A stretch of DNA of 64,000 nucleotides from Methylococcus capsulatus str. Texas = ATCC 19069 (GCF_000424685.1 NZ_AUKJ01000006.1:1-64000), one strand, 5' to 3'. Counted from the stretch's first letter, positions 8,442 to 17,688 are shown. Notes: generated from the sequence alone by a model not told the origin. Numbers and translations: made by a program.

Positions 8442-9098
8442 ATGTCGACATCCCGACCGTATCAAAGCCCGTTGCGCGAAGCCCAATCGGCCATGACGCG
8501 TGAACGCATCCTGATGGCAGCGAAGGATTACCTGAAAAAAAATGACATCGAGAGACTGACTTTGCGACGCGTTGCCGAACTTTCCGGCGTGTCGCCGCCG
8601 ACGGTCTACGCCCACTTTCCGACCATGGACGACCTGATCGCGGCTTTTTTTCAGTGGCTGAAACCTCGATTGGGGCTGGATCAACCCTTACCCTCCCTCA
8701 GAGAACTGGCGACCCTGCCTGACCGCCTATTCCCGCGTTACGAGGAGTACGGCCCTCTCCTGAGAAATCTCATGAACAAGCCTTCCTGGGACCGTCAGCG
8801 TCTGGCCGACCGGGACCGCCGACATGGCGGGTGGCTGGGTGCGATCAGTGCTGAGCTCCCCGATCACACGCCCGAACAGCTCCGCAGGGGCGGCCTTGTC
8901 GTCGCCGCCTTCTGGACACCCACGCTGTGGCGCTGGCTGAGGGATACCTGCGGTTTCACGCCCGAGGAGACACGCCTGGTCGCCGGGTGGGCGATCCGCG
9001 TACTGATAGATGCCTTGAAGAAGGACCCGTCCAGCCTGGACGGGTCGCCCTCGAACACACTTCCATCCCCCGATCCGGACGACGAGTTCAAGCCATGA
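8442..9098 (+). CDS. TetR/AcrR-family transcriptional regulator
   Basis: 218 residues. The N-terminal 70 residues form a TetR DNA-binding domain: RERILMAAKDYLKK, then LTLRRVAELSGVSPPTVYAH as the helix-turn-helix, then FPTMDDLIAAFFQW. The remaining all-helical part would be the ligand-binding and dimerisation domain, which is too variable to name a ligand. It is the first gene of a three-gene unit, and its stop overlaps the next start by ATGA. It probably represses its own promoter and the downstream oxygenase genes until an aromatic or polycyclic inducer binds. That role comes from context only. Confidence 0.88.
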   Translation: MSTSRPYQSPLREAQSAMTRERILMAAKDYLKKNDIERLTLRRVAELSGVSPPTVYAHFPTMDDLIAAFFQWLKPRLGLDQPLPSLRELATLPDRLFPRYEEYGPLLRNLMNKPSWDRQRLADRDRRHGGWLGAISAELPDHTPEQLRRGGLVVAAFWTPTLWRWLRDTCGFTPEETRLVAGWAIRVLIDALKKDPSSLDGSPSNTLPSPDPDDEFKP

Positions 9099-9577
9099 TT
9101 CACCATGTCTCCCTCCCCGCGCGCGATCCCCTCCACGTCGCCGGGATTCTGGCCGAAATGCTTGGTGGGCGGGCTTTCCGCTTTCCCGGCCCCTTGGCTG
9201 ACGCAGCGATGGCCGTCAGCGGCGACCCCCACGGTACGATGATCGAGGTCTATCCCGACACGGTAATCATGATGCCGGGTGAAGGTGACGCGCCCGTCAG
9301 CTACGCCCAGAGTCCGGCGGACCGCCAATTCGTGCCGTTTCACGTCATGCTGTCGACGCCTCTTGAGCACGCCGAAATCGAGGCAATCGGCATTCGAGCC
9401 GGTTGGCGCACCAAGCTGTTCGGCCGCGCCGCGCCGGGCCTGCCACCGGCATTCAACGTCATCGAAGTCTGGGTCGAAAACCGCACTCTGATCGAGGTCG
9501 TTCCCGGCAGTATGATCGGAGTCTATGAAGACTACATGCAGCTCGAGCGCTTGGACGCGCTAGGTCTCGCTCTCTAA
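9095..9577 (+). CDS. Small VOC/glyoxalase-fold-like protein of unknown function
   Basis: 160 residues starting at the ATG that overlaps the TetR stop (ATGA). The opening MIHHVSLPARDP resembles the first beta strand of vicinal-oxygen-chelate (glyoxalase/dioxygenase) proteins, with a His at the usual metal-ligand position. FVPFHVMLST and TLIEVVPG could supply the other ligands (His and Glu). It lies between a TetR regulator and a flavin monooxygenase, so it may act on the same substrate. I cannot name the reaction, and assignment to the VOC fold is tentative. Confidence 0.65.
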   Translation: MIHHVSLPARDPLHVAGILAEMLGGRAFRFPGPLADAAMAVSGDPHGTMIEVYPDTVIMMPGEGDAPVSYAQSPADRQFVPFHVMLSTPLEHAEIEAIGIRAGWRTKLFGRAAPGLPPAFNVIEVWVENRTLIEVVPGSMIGVYEDYMQLERLDALGLAL

Positions 9578-9605
9578 CCCACTCAAGCCAACGTCGGAGT
9601 CAATC

Positions 9606-11159
9606 ATGAACCGCGAGATTTTGGTGGTCGGTGCAGGACCGACCGGGTTGTCGCTTGCCATCACCCTTCGCCGCTATGGCGTCCCCGTGCGCCTTGTCGA
9701 GCGCAAACCAGAACCTGCCGGTGTGTCCAAGGCGCTGGCGGTCTGGAGCGCGAGCATGGAAGTACTGGAAGGCATGGGGGTCATGGACGCACTGCTCGCC
9801 GAAGGCGCGAGACTGCATTCACTGCGCATCGGCAGCGGTCCCCGCGAACTTGCGGCAATGGCCATCGGCGACGGTATCGATAGCCCCTATCCCTTTCCTC
9901 TGTTGCTGTCGCAGGCCCGCACCGAACGGATTCTGGCCGCCAAGCTCGCTGAGCTGGGCGTTGAAATCGAGCGCGGCGTCGAGCTGACACAGCTTTCCCA
10001 GGATCAGGAAGGCGTCACCGCCGAGCTAAAACATCCCAATGGCCGGGTGGAAATCCAGCGTACCCCTTATCTTGCGGGCTGCGACGGCGCCCGCAGCACC
10101 GTGCGCCAAGCTCTCGGCATCGAGTTCCAGGGCTATACGGAACCTCAGACCTATCTGCTCGGCGACGTCCTGATCGACGGTGCCGGGCTAGACCACAACA
10201 GCATCTATCTCTGGTGGCACAACGGCGGCACCGTCGCACTGTTCCCCTTTGAGGAAGCGACCTGGCGTGTTTTCGCCGTGCGAAAGCCTGGAGCGGGCGA
10301 CGAGGCGACGACGATCGCCGAATTGCAAGAGCACATAGACCGCCATGGCCCGGGTGGCTTGCGCCTGCACGATGCAAGCTGGCTATCGGCGTTCCGCATC
10401 AACGAGCGCCTCGCCGAGCGCTATCGCGCCGGACGGTGCTTTCTCGTCGGCGATGCCGCACACATCCACAGTCCCGCCGGCGGGCAGGGCATGAATACGG
10501 GCATTCAGGATGCCGTCAATCTCGGCTGGAAACTCGCCTATGCAGCGAATGGCATCGGCAATGCCGATCTTCTGCTTGACAGCTACGAGGCCGAACGCCG
10601 GCCGATCGCCCGCAGTGTGGTCAAGGCGGCAGCACGGAAACTTCATCTGGCATTCGGAGGCGGCAGGCTCGACACCATACTCAGAGACGTGGCTGTCACC
10701 GTCTTCGGCAACATGTCCGCCGTGCAAAAAATGCTGCAGGTTGAATTGTCGGAAACCGAGATCGTCTATCGCGAAGGCCCGCTGGTCGCCCTAGGATTGC
10801 CGCAGCGCAAGCCCAGGCGCACCGGCGTCGGCGCGCGGGCACGAGACGCCGCCCTGGCGGATCCCCCGCGCCGGCTATGGTCACTGCTTTCGGAACCTCA
10901 TCACAGTCTCTTGCTTTTCGAGGATTCGCGCCATCCGATCCCCGTCGACGGCATCATGGAAGGAACCGGCGATCGGCTAAGGATCGTTCGCCTCGACGAA
11001 CGATCCGATCCCCGCGGCGCAGCACGCGACCGGTTTCATCTCGATGGTTCTGGATGGGTTCTCGTCCGTCCCGATCAAGTCATCGCCGCGCGAGGGACAG
11101 GCAGCCGTCTCGACGGTCTCGAGCCCTACTTCGACCAGGTGTTGCGGAGTCCCCGATAA
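9606..11159 (+). CDS. FAD-dependent aromatic-ring monooxygenase (class A)
   Basis: 517 residues with the three motifs of the p-hydroxybenzoate-hydroxylase/polyketide-hydroxylase class. These are the N-terminal Rossmann GAGPTG (9-14) followed by VERKPEPAG, the DG motif GCDGARSTVRQALGI near 158, and the GD motif FLVGDAAHIHSPAGGQGMNT near 280. Such enzymes use NAD(P)H and O2 to hydroxylate phenolic or polyketide substrates. The C-terminal 150 residues look like the thioredoxin-like tail of that class. It is 28 bases behind the VOC-like gene in the TetR unit. The substrate cannot be read from the sequence. Confidence 0.9.
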   Translation: MNREILVVGAGPTGLSLAITLRRYGVPVRLVERKPEPAGVSKALAVWSASMEVLEGMGVMDALLAEGARLHSLRIGSGPRELAAMAIGDGIDSPYPFPLLLSQARTERILAAKLAELGVEIERGVELTQLSQDQEGVTAELKHPNGRVEIQRTPYLAGCDGARSTVRQALGIEFQGYTEPQTYLLGDVLIDGAGLDHNSIYLWWHNGGTVALFPFEEATWRVFAVRKPGAGDEATTIAELQEHIDRHGPGGLRLHDASWLSAFRINERLAERYRAGRCFLVGDAAHIHSPAGGQGMNTGIQDAVNLGWKLAYAANGIGNADLLLDSYEAERRPIARSVVKAAARKLHLAFGGGRLDTILRDVAVTVFGNMSAVQKMLQVELSETEIVYREGPLVALGLPQRKPRRTGVGARARDAALADPPRRLWSLLSEPHHSLLLFEDSRHPIPVDGIMEGTGDRLRIVRLDERSDPRGAARDRFHLDGSGWVLVRPDQVIAARGTGSRLDGLEPYFDQVLRSPR

Positions 11160-11394
11160 ATCTGTGGCCGTCTCTGTATTCAACACGGTCGTTTTCCAAG
11201 CGGCAACATGACAGGCGCGACATCGGCAATGTGACTCGACCGATGGCGCCCCCGACGTCTCGCGGGAGAAGCCGGTGATAGAACCGATGACGTTACTGGC
11301 GCCTGGTGTAGCGATCAATGGATTTCTTTGGTCGACAAAAACCCGCCGGGCCATATTGCTCATGGGCGCCCCGGGGCTTCATCAGGAGCTCGAT

Positions 11395-11482
11395 TGGCGG
11401 AAGCGGTGAGATTCGAACTCACGAACGGTTTCCCGTTGCCGGTTTTCAAGACCGGTGCCTTCAACCACTCGGCCACGCTTCC
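11395..11482 (-). tRNA. tRNA-Ser (UGA anticodon)
   Basis: The minus strand folds into a class II tRNA of 88 bases including an encoded CCA. The acceptor stem is GGAAGCG/CGCTTCC with discriminator G, the anticodon loop CTTGAAA has TGA at 34-36, there is a long variable arm, and the T loop is GTTCGAATC. Its 3' end faces the accessory region to the left. Confidence 0.96.
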
Positions 11483-11564
11483 GTGAAAGACGAGAATCGG
11501 AGTTTGCGGGTCCAGCCGCCAGCCCCATCAGGCGGCGTAGGATACCCGATGCAGGGGCCACATG

Positions 11565-12368
11565 CTAGCGGGACCACAGGCAGTTGCCGGAGCTCGCCTT
11601 GGCGATGGCCTCCAGGCGAGCGGCGTGGGCTTCGGCCTCCTCGGGCGTGCTGCGGATGACCCGCAGCCGCGGGCGGGCGGTGTCGACCGACCGAGGCGCG
11701 GCTTGCTCCCGTTCGACGGAATTTGCCCCGAGCGGCCCGGGCTGAGCATGAACGGAGCCAGCAGAGGGGTTCACCACAAACCGTTCGAACCCTCCATCGG
11801 ACCCGCGAGCCCCCCCGGACTCGGCATCGGCCTCCAGCAGCATGGTGATCTGTCCGCCGGTCATCGCCAGGTAGACGTCGGCGAGGATTTCTGCGTCGAG
11901 CAAGGCACCGTGCAGTTCCCGGCGGCTGTTGTCGACATTGTAGCGTTTGCACAGGGCATCCAGGCTGTTGCGCTGGCCCGGGTGGTTCTTGCGCGCCATC
12001 GCCAGGGTGTCGCAGATGCCGCAATAGTCCGCGATCCGACCCCGGTTTTCGCCCAGGAGCGAGAGTTCGTGGTCGAGGAAGCCGACGTCGAAAGCTGCGT
12101 TATGGATGATGAGTTCGGCGCCGCTGATGAAGTTCAGGAAATCGTCCGCGATGTTCCTGAACACCGGCATACCGGCCAGGAACTCATTGGTCAGGCCGTG
12201 TACTTCGATCGCGCCGGCATCGATTTCCCGTTCGGGGTTGATATAGACGTGGAAGCGGTTCTGGGTGATCCGCCGGTCGAGCAGCTCCACGCAGCCGATT
12301 TCGATGATACGGTGGCCGGCTTTGGGATCGAGGCCGGTGGTTTCGGTGTCCAGTACGATTTGGCGCAT
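11565..12368 (-). CDS. dnaQ: DNA polymerase III epsilon subunit, proofreading exonuclease
   Basis: 267 residues. This is the 3'-5' exonuclease of the replicative polymerase. DEDDh motifs are in order: ExoI DTETTGL at the N-terminus, ExoII HNAAFDVGFLDHEL, and ExoIII RRELHGALLDAEILADVY with catalytic His and Asp. The C-terminal 60 residues would be the flexible tail that binds the alpha subunit. It lies 10 bases behind rnhA on the same strand, a dnaQ/rnhA pairing that is common in proteobacteria. Confidence 0.96.
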   Translation of the reverse strand: MRQIVLDTETTGLDPKAGHRIIEIGCVELLDRRITQNRFHVYINPEREIDAGAIEVHGLTNEFLAGMPVFRNIADDFLNFISGAELIIHNAAFDVGFLDHELSLLGENRGRIADYCGICDTLAMARKNHPGQRNSLDALCKRYNVDNSRRELHGALLDAEILADVYLAMTGGQITMLLEADAESGGARGSDGGFERFVVNPSAGSVHAQPGPLGANSVEREQAAPRSVDTARPRLRVIRSTPEEAEAHAARLEAIAKASSGNCLWSR

Positions 12369-12378
12369 GGTCTACCCT

Positions 12379-12846
12379 TCAGGCCGGTATTTTGTCGGAT
12401 TGCAGCAGTTCGTCGATACCGCGGTTGGCGAGGCGGTCCGCCGCTTCGTTTTCGGGATGGCCGGAATGACCCTTGATCCAGCCCCAGCTCACCTGGTGGC
12501 GCTGCTCCGCCTGGATCAGACGCTGCCATAGATCGATGTTCTTGACCGGGGAGCGCCCTGCGGTTTTCCAGCCACGCTTCTCCCACTGGGCGACCCATTC
12601 GGTGATGCCTTTCTTCACATACTGCGAGTCGGTGACGATTTTAACCTTGCAGGGTCGGCTGAGGGTCTCCAGTGCCCGGATGGCGGCCATCAGTTCCATA
12701 CGATTGTTGGTGGTCTCGCGCTCGCCGCCGTAAATCTCGCGGGTCTTGCTGCCATAGCGCAGCAGCACGCCCCAGCCGCCGGGTCCGGGATTGCCGCGAC
12801 AGGCGCCATCGGTATAGGCGTATACGGTCGGTTCGGTTTCGCTCAT
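12379..12846 (-). CDS. rnhA: Ribonuclease HI
   Basis: 155 residues, the normal size for this enzyme, which degrades RNA in RNA:DNA hybrids. The catalytic acidic residues are all present: [16 protein letters not shown] (first Asp), NRMELMAAI (Glu), VTDSQYV (Asp) and the late His/Asp region [15 protein letters not shown]. The start codon overlaps the end of the permease gene by four bases, so permease, rnhA and dnaQ may share a transcript. Confidence 0.97.
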   Translation of the reverse strand: MSETEPTVYAYTDGACRGNPGPGGWGVLLRYGSKTREIYGGERETTNNRMELMAAIRALETLSRPCKVKIVTDSQYVKKGITEWVAQWEKRGWKTAGRSPVKNIDLWQRLIQAEQRHQVSWGWIKGHSGHPENEAADRLANRGIDELLQSDKIPA

Positions 12847-14267
12847 TCCCCTGGACTCGACTTACGATGAGCCTCGGCCTTGCCGCCGGAGCACCAGTAA
12901 AGATAGAAAGGGATGCCCAGCAGCAGGAAAACCAGGCCGATGGCGGTTTCTGAGGGATTCTGGAAGATCATGCCGAGGCAGAACAAACCGGCCACCGCAA
13001 AGAAAATCAGCGGGACCCACGGATATCCCGCCACACGGTAAGGCCGAACCACCTCCGGCGAGGTGCGCCTTAGTACGATGACGGCGAGCGCGGTGATGCC
13101 ATAAAACGCCCAGAGCCCGAACACTGCATAGTTGAACAGCCGGTCGAAACCGGCACGGTCCTGCCCGAACAGCAGAATCAGGAAACTCGCGAACGACGCC
13201 TGGACGATCAGGGCATTGACCGGCGTCCGGTGGACCGGATGGAGGCGCGCCAGCGGGCTGAAGAACAGCCCGTCCCGCGCCATCGCGTAAGACACCCGGG
13301 CGCCCGACAGGATCGAGCCGTTGAGCGCCGCCAGGGTCGATACGACGGCGGCGGCGGTGATCGCGGCGCCCCCGAAGTCACCGAACACCAGCTGCGCCAC
13401 GTCCTGCGCCACCCGCTCCGAGCGTTTCAAGGCTTCCGGCGGTAGGGCATAGAAATAGGCCAAATTGGCCAGCAGATAAACCCCCATCACGCCCAGCAAG
13501 CCCAACAGGAACACCTTCGGGATGGTGCGATCGGGGTCGCGGATTTCCGAGCCCACCAGGGTCAGGTTGTTCCAGCCGTCGTAGGCCCAAAGCACTGCGG
13601 CCAGTGCGGCGGCGAAAGCACCCCAGCCGGTGGTCCATGCAGGGTGTTCCGGAGCCTGCCGGAAATGGTCCCAGGAACCCCTGCCGGCGCCGAGCACCAG
13701 CACGGCCAAAGCCACAATGGCCGCGACCTTCAGTACGGTCAGGAAACTCTGCACCGCCCCGCCGCGGCCGACACCGAAACAGTTGATCAGGGAGAACGAT
13801 GCAACCGCCGTCATCGCGACGAATTGGAGGCCCGTCACGCCACATCCGACTTCGCCCCAGGACAGATGCAGCCATTCCCGCTGCAAGCCGTCGACGAAAA
13901 ACCCGAGGAACAGGGCGAAGCCGGTCGCGATGGTGGCGATGGAACCGGTCTTGCCGATGACGACCTGCTGCCAGCCGAACAGAAAGCCCCACAACGGGCC
14001 ATAGGCGCGGCGGAGAAAGGCGTACTCGCCCCCTGCTTCGGGGAAGGCGGCGCCCAATTCGGCGTAGCTGAGCGCCCCGCCCAGCGACAACAAGCCACCC
14101 AACACCCAGACGAAAAATGTCCAGCCCACCGAGTCGAGTTCGCGGACGATGGTCGAGGGCACCAGGAATATGGCAGTACCGATCACGGAACCCGCCATGA
14201 TCGCGCCCGCGCTGGTCCAGCCCAGGACACGCCTGAGCTCCTGCGGCCCTCTGTCTGGCGACGGCAT
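12843..14267 (-). CDS. APC-superfamily amino acid permease
   Basis: 474 residues from the ATG at 14267. A TTG nine codons upstream is possible, but AGGTG lies 11 bases before the ATG. The protein is almost wholly hydrophobic with about 12 membrane segments. TM1 contains [13 protein letters not shown], the unwound-helix glycine motif of the APC family, and [20 protein letters not shown] after TM2 is typical of the LAT/AdiC-like branch. It would exchange or import amino acids at the inner membrane, but the substrate is not determinable. It overlaps rnhA by four bases. Confidence 0.9.
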   Translation of the reverse strand: MPSPDRGPQELRRVLGWTSAGAIMAGSVIGTAIFLVPSTIVRELDSVGWTFFVWVLGGLLSLGGALSYAELGAAFPEAGGEYAFLRRAYGPLWGFLFGWQQVVIGKTGSIATIATGFALFLGFFVDGLQREWLHLSWGEVGCGVTGLQFVAMTAVASFSLINCFGVGRGGAVQSFLTVLKVAAIVALAVLVLGAGRGSWDHFRQAPEHPAWTTGWGAFAAALAAVLWAYDGWNNLTLVGSEIRDPDRTIPKVFLLGLLGVMGVYLLANLAYFYALPPEALKRSERVAQDVAQLVFGDFGGAAITAAAVVSTLAALNGSILSGARVSYAMARDGLFFSPLARLHPVHRTPVNALIVQASFASFLILLFGQDRAGFDRLFNYAVFGLWAFYGITALAVIVLRRTSPEVVRPYRVAGYPWVPLIFFAVAGLFCLGMIFQNPSETAIGLVFLLLGIPFYLYWCSGGKAEAHRKSSPGE

Positions 14268-14324
14268 GACTTCTAATTCACCTGAAACGAGCAAGAGAAG
14301 AGCCCATGGCGGGGTGCCGGATGG

Positions 14325-15131
14325 TCACAACCGGTTTTCCAGCACCAGAAACCATGGACGCTGGCGGGTGGGGACGAGCATGCCGTCCTTGTTCAGCGCG
14401 ACCGTGCTGCGCGAAACCGAGTTACGAACGTTGCCCCCGATCGCTTCCACGCTTCCACTGTTGCGTTGCACCACGATGTCGCAGTGCAGTTTGGTATCTT
14501 CCAGCATGTAGGTTTCCAGCGGCCGGGTCACGCTGGGCAGCCCATAGCGCTCCCGGCTGGCGCAGATGAGGTCGCCCGGCCGGGGACTGTATTCCTTGAT
14601 CGCATGAGGAACGAAGGAGGAATATGGCCCGTCGGACTTGCGGATGATCTGGCTCAGATAGACCCAATGGGCGCTGGCCGGGGGGAACTGGCTTTCCGGC
14701 ACGCCTGCCATTTCCATCACCCAACTCACGAAGGCGGCCGACCAGGGCTGGGAACAATTGAGCCCGGACAACCCCGGCTTGTTCACCGCCTGCCAGTAGC
14801 GGCTGATGCGCTGGATATGGGGTGCGTCTTCGTCCTCCCAGTAGCCCACATGCGGAATGCTTTCCTCCCCGCCGTCGTAGACGACACGCTGGGAACCGAA
14901 GAATTCCCACTCGGCGTTGGCAAGCGCCAGTATCCGGCGCTTGATCGCCGACAGGGTCGGTTCCCTCGCGGCGGGCTTTTCGGCCGACGCCACCGGCCCA
15001 GCAGCGGGCTCGGGCTGAGTCGGTGCCTTCTTCGCGCCACTGCAACCGGCGAGGGCGATGCACAACGCCAAAACGCCGAGGTCCCACCGCCCGGTACGCC
15101 ACCGACGATATCCCTGATTCAAGCGATTCAT
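14325..15131 (-). CDS. DUF2272-domain lipoprotein
   Basis: 268 residues. The N-terminus has a short basic stretch, a hydrophobic core and the lipobox LAGC, so the mature protein should be lipid-anchored at Cys29 or close to it. A Pro/Ala-rich linker follows, then a DUF2272 domain (residues about 60-265) with CSQPWSAAFVSWVMEMAG and SPRPGDLICASRERYG. The conserved Cys and following segments suggest a cysteine-peptidase (CHAP/NlpC-like) fold, but function has not been shown for this family as far as I know. It stands between the permease and a secreted protein on the same strand. Confidence 0.8.
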   Translation of the reverse strand: MNRLNQGYRRWRTGRWDLGVLALCIALAGCSGAKKAPTQPEPAAGPVASAEKPAAREPTLSAIKRRILALANAEWEFFGSQRVVYDGGEESIPHVGYWEDEDAPHIQRISRYWQAVNKPGLSGLNCSQPWSAAFVSWVMEMAGVPESQFPPASAHWVYLSQIIRKSDGPYSSFVPHAIKEYSPRPGDLICASRERYGLPSVTRPLETYMLEDTKLHCDIVVQRNSGSVEAIGGNVRNSVSRSTVALNKDGMLVPTRQRPWFLVLENRL

Positions 15132-15211
15132 CCCGATGTTACAACAAGGTTTCCCGATGGACCCGCTTTTTCCAGACCGGCCCCTAAGTCACCGCTTCGC
15201 GCCGTTTCACC

Positions 15212-16999
15212 TCAACGCGGCGGGCGCCGGGCCTCCCGGAACCAGACCCGGTACTGCTCCATGCGCGCAGCCTGATCCGCCGGCGCATGCCGGGTGCAGG
15301 TGGAGTACTCTTCGGTTCCAGGTTCGGCTCCCCAGCGCACTTCCACGCAGTCGTTCGGATTATACGCAACTTCCAGGGCTTTCCGGCGCGCAAACAGCTC
15401 GGCGAGCGAAAGCCGCCAGGGACTGCCGTCGCTGCGGTGGTAGACGATGGACGCATCGCGGAGGCGCTCGGCATCCAACCGCTCCAGTTGCGTCTTGACC
15501 TCCGACGGCGACCGACCGCGCAGGACGAACAGTTCCGGATAGCGCACCACCTGATCGGGAAGCTGCGACATGACCTTGAGTGCGATGAGCAGGCGCATGT
15601 CGCGCGACGGCGTGGAGTAGTCCTCCCATGGACCGATGGTCTCGAAAACCGCGCCGCCGGCGGGCATGGGGATGACGGCACGGGGATGCTTGCGGAAGTA
15701 CGCCTCGCCATTTTCCACCGAAGCCACCCGCGTCTCCAGTTGTTCCATCAATGCCTCGAACATGGCCTCGTGGGCCTGCCGCGGATCCAGCCCTTGCGGG
15801 TTGATCAGCCGCCCCATGTCGGCATAAAAGTCCTCGGGCGACAGCTCGCCCTGTTGGTCCGAAAACGGCGCGATCAAGGCGGAGTGCGTCAGTTCCGCGT
15901 TGCCGGGAATCCGGACGGCCGCACCCGCAGACAGGAGCGGCCGGAAGGCCTTGAAGCCCGGCCCCGCGCCAGCCACATCGTCGGCGAAGAGAAACGTCCC
16001 TTCCCAGAACCGCTTGCGGCTGATGGAATTGTCGGGCTGGGCGTCCACGGCGAGCAACATGCCGTTCCGGTCCGCCGACTGCGGGACCCATTGGGCGATC
16101 ATGAGCACGTGACCGTAGGGGTCGGCGTAGACCGTCCCCGGCCACAGATACTCCCGCTTGAGCGGCACCGGGTAGAAATCCGTGGCACCGTCCCGGAGGC
16201 CGGTGCGGGCGCTGCCCGAATGCACCGTATCCATCACCTTGCGAATGACCGCCGTGAACATACCCGCCGACACAGGGCCCCGCGCGAAGCCATCGGCGAC
16301 GGTGGCCGCACCGCAGCGCGGCGGCTGGCTGGCCGTACCCCGGCTGCAGGCGCGGTAGGCCATGGGCAGACCGGTTTTCCAGGCGAAATAGGCGCGCAGG
16401 TAATACGGCAGATCGGCGCAATCGGGATCGGTCGGAATGTGCCGGTCCTCACCCGCGCCGAAATGGTCGTACAGAAAATTGCGGGACGGGTCCGTCAGCA
16501 CCGGCTTGAGCGAGGGGAGGTTGACGCTGTCCTCGAGCGGATAGTCGAACAGTGTTTCGACCCAGGCGGAAAAAAACGCCTCGGTGGCGCGATCCCACCG
16601 GCCCGGGCGGATGGCCGCCGTACCGCCGTCCACGTTCAGGTCCAGGCATGCCACGGTCCCCTCCGCGCCGCGCGCCTCCATCCGATAGTTACCCGGCTCA
16701 GCCCGGCCGATCTCTGCCGCCAGGCTCCAGGGCGGACCGCCCCGGCGCTCCGGCTCGAGCGGCAGGCTGGTTCCATCGGGAGCGCGCACCGACAGGTTCT
16801 GGATCGGCACATCGGCGGAAACCGCCATTATCTTCAGTGGCTCGCCCGGCACGGGAATGCGCGGCGAAACCCGGATCGAAGCGCCGGAGTCCGTGGACTG
16901 ACACCGCGGCACACCGGGAACCTCAGCCGCCGGCGCCTCGCCCGGTATTCCAGCGACACTCACCACCACGACCACGAGACACCACAACCTTGAAAACAT
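15212..16999 (-). CDS. Secreted protein of unknown function, possible papain-like fold
   Basis: 595 residues from the ATG at 16999, chosen because it begins a clear signal peptide (MFSRLWCLVVVVVSVAG, cleavage near APAAEV) behind a G-rich ribosome site. The open frame extends 77 codons upstream without such features. I do not recognise the family. Residues 190-330 hold DPDCADLPYY (C194), DPYGHVLMIAQW (H297) and AVDAQPD (D319), an order and spacing that would fit a Cys-His-Asp hydrolase of the NlpC/papain type. The N-terminal third could be a beta-rich domain. It is divergent from the hemerythrin gene and shares the 257-base promoter region with it. Enzyme function is inference only. Confidence 0.7.
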   Translation of the reverse strand: MFSRLWCLVVVVVSVAGIPGEAPAAEVPGVPRCQSTDSGASIRVSPRIPVPGEPLKIMAVSADVPIQNLSVRAPDGTSLPLEPERRGGPPWSLAAEIGRAEPGNYRMEARGAEGTVACLDLNVDGGTAAIRPGRWDRATEAFFSAWVETLFDYPLEDSVNLPSLKPVLTDPSRNFLYDHFGAGEDRHIPTDPDCADLPYYLRAYFAWKTGLPMAYRACSRGTASQPPRCGAATVADGFARGPVSAGMFTAVIRKVMDTVHSGSARTGLRDGATDFYPVPLKREYLWPGTVYADPYGHVLMIAQWVPQSADRNGMLLAVDAQPDNSISRKRFWEGTFLFADDVAGAGPGFKAFRPLLSAGAAVRIPGNAELTHSALIAPFSDQQGELSPEDFYADMGRLINPQGLDPRQAHEAMFEALMEQLETRVASVENGEAYFRKHPRAVIPMPAGGAVFETIGPWEDYSTPSRDMRLLIALKVMSQLPDQVVRYPELFVLRGRSPSEVKTQLERLDAERLRDASIVYHRSDGSPWRLSLAELFARRKALEVAYNPNDCVEVRWGAEPGTEEYSTCTRHAPADQAARMEQYRVWFREARRPPR

Positions 17000-17135
17000 C
17001 GCCCCCCGCCCATTCAAGACACGGCGCCACCGGCCGCGGACCCATCCGCCCCGATCCTGGCAGGGACAGGGCGGCGCAGGGCGGCGCAGGCCGCCGGAAA
17101 AGGCAGGCATCACTTGCAGCCAAACCGTTAAAGTT

Positions 17136-17176
17136 TTGATCTGGATCAAATTTCGCCGCGCCAGAATCCGTATAGT
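17136..17176 (+). promoter_or_regulatory. FNR-type box and -10 element upstream of hemerythrin
   Basis: TTGATCTGGATCAA (17136-17149) is a perfect match to the FNR/ANR consensus TTGAT-N4-ATCAA. TATAGT at 17171-17176 is a good -10 hexamer, which places the start point near 17183 and the box centre close to -41. That is the class II position where FNR-type activators replace the -35 element. It indicates oxygen- or redox-dependent activation of the hemerythrin gene. Confidence 0.8.
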
Positions 17177-17256
17177 CCTGCTCCGGGTCTCATGCCCCAA
17201 TCTGGCCCACGAGACCGCGTCCAGTATCACACACTAAAACGAGGAGGAAAAAATCC

Positions 17257-17652
17257 ATGGCATTAATGACGTGGACCGCAGCAGAATTCGGCACCAACGT
17301 AGGCTTCGCCGACGACCAGCACAAGACCATCTTCGACATGGTCAACAAGCTGCATGACACCGCCGCTACGGGCAATCGCAGCGAAATCGGTAAGCAACTG
17401 GACGCGCTGATCGATTACGTCGTGATGCACTTCAAATCCGAAGAAACCGAGATGCAGAAGAAAGGCTACGCCGACTTCGCCGCGCACAAGGCCGAACACG
17501 ACAAGCTCGTTGGCGTCTGCGCCGATCTGCAGAAGAAGTTCCACGCCGGGGAGGCCGAGGTGAACCAGGACACCACGCGCTTCGTACGGGACTGGCTGGT
17601 CAACCACATCCCCAAAGTCGACAAACTGTACGGCCCCTGCCTGAGCGCATAA
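17257..17652 (+). CDS. Bacteriohemerythrin
   Basis: 131 residues, a single-domain O2-carrying four-helix bundle in the cytoplasm. All seven di-iron ligands are present and correctly spaced: H22, H58 and E62 (HFKSE), H77 and H81 (HKAEH), H117 and D122 (HIPKVD). The start is preceded by GAGGAGG, an unusually strong ribosome site that suggests high expression. The sequence agrees with what I know of M. capsulatus hemerythrin, which is thought to supply O2 to particulate methane monooxygenase. It is a single-gene unit with an FNR-like promoter and a following hairpin. Confidence 0.97.
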   Translation: MALMTWTAAEFGTNVGFADDQHKTIFDMVNKLHDTAATGNRSEIGKQLDALIDYVVMHFKSEETEMQKKGYADFAAHKAEHDKLVGVCADLQKKFHAGEAEVNQDTTRFVRDWLVNHIPKVDKLYGPCLSA

Positions 17653-17668
17653 CGAGAGCGTTCCTCCC

Positions 17669-17688
17669 GGCCCCGCTCCGGCGGGGCC
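17669..17688 (+). terminator. Probable terminator of the hemerythrin gene
   Basis: A perfect 8-bp stem GGCCCCGC/GCGGGGCC with a TCCG loop starts 17 bases after the hemerythrin stop. The following bases are only moderately T-rich (TCCCTTCTCC), so termination efficiency is uncertain. Confidence 0.6.

Noticed and set aside
16999-17230. 77-codon N-terminal extension of the secreted protein
   Set aside because: It would overlap the FNR box and hemerythrin promoter and would bury the signal peptide.
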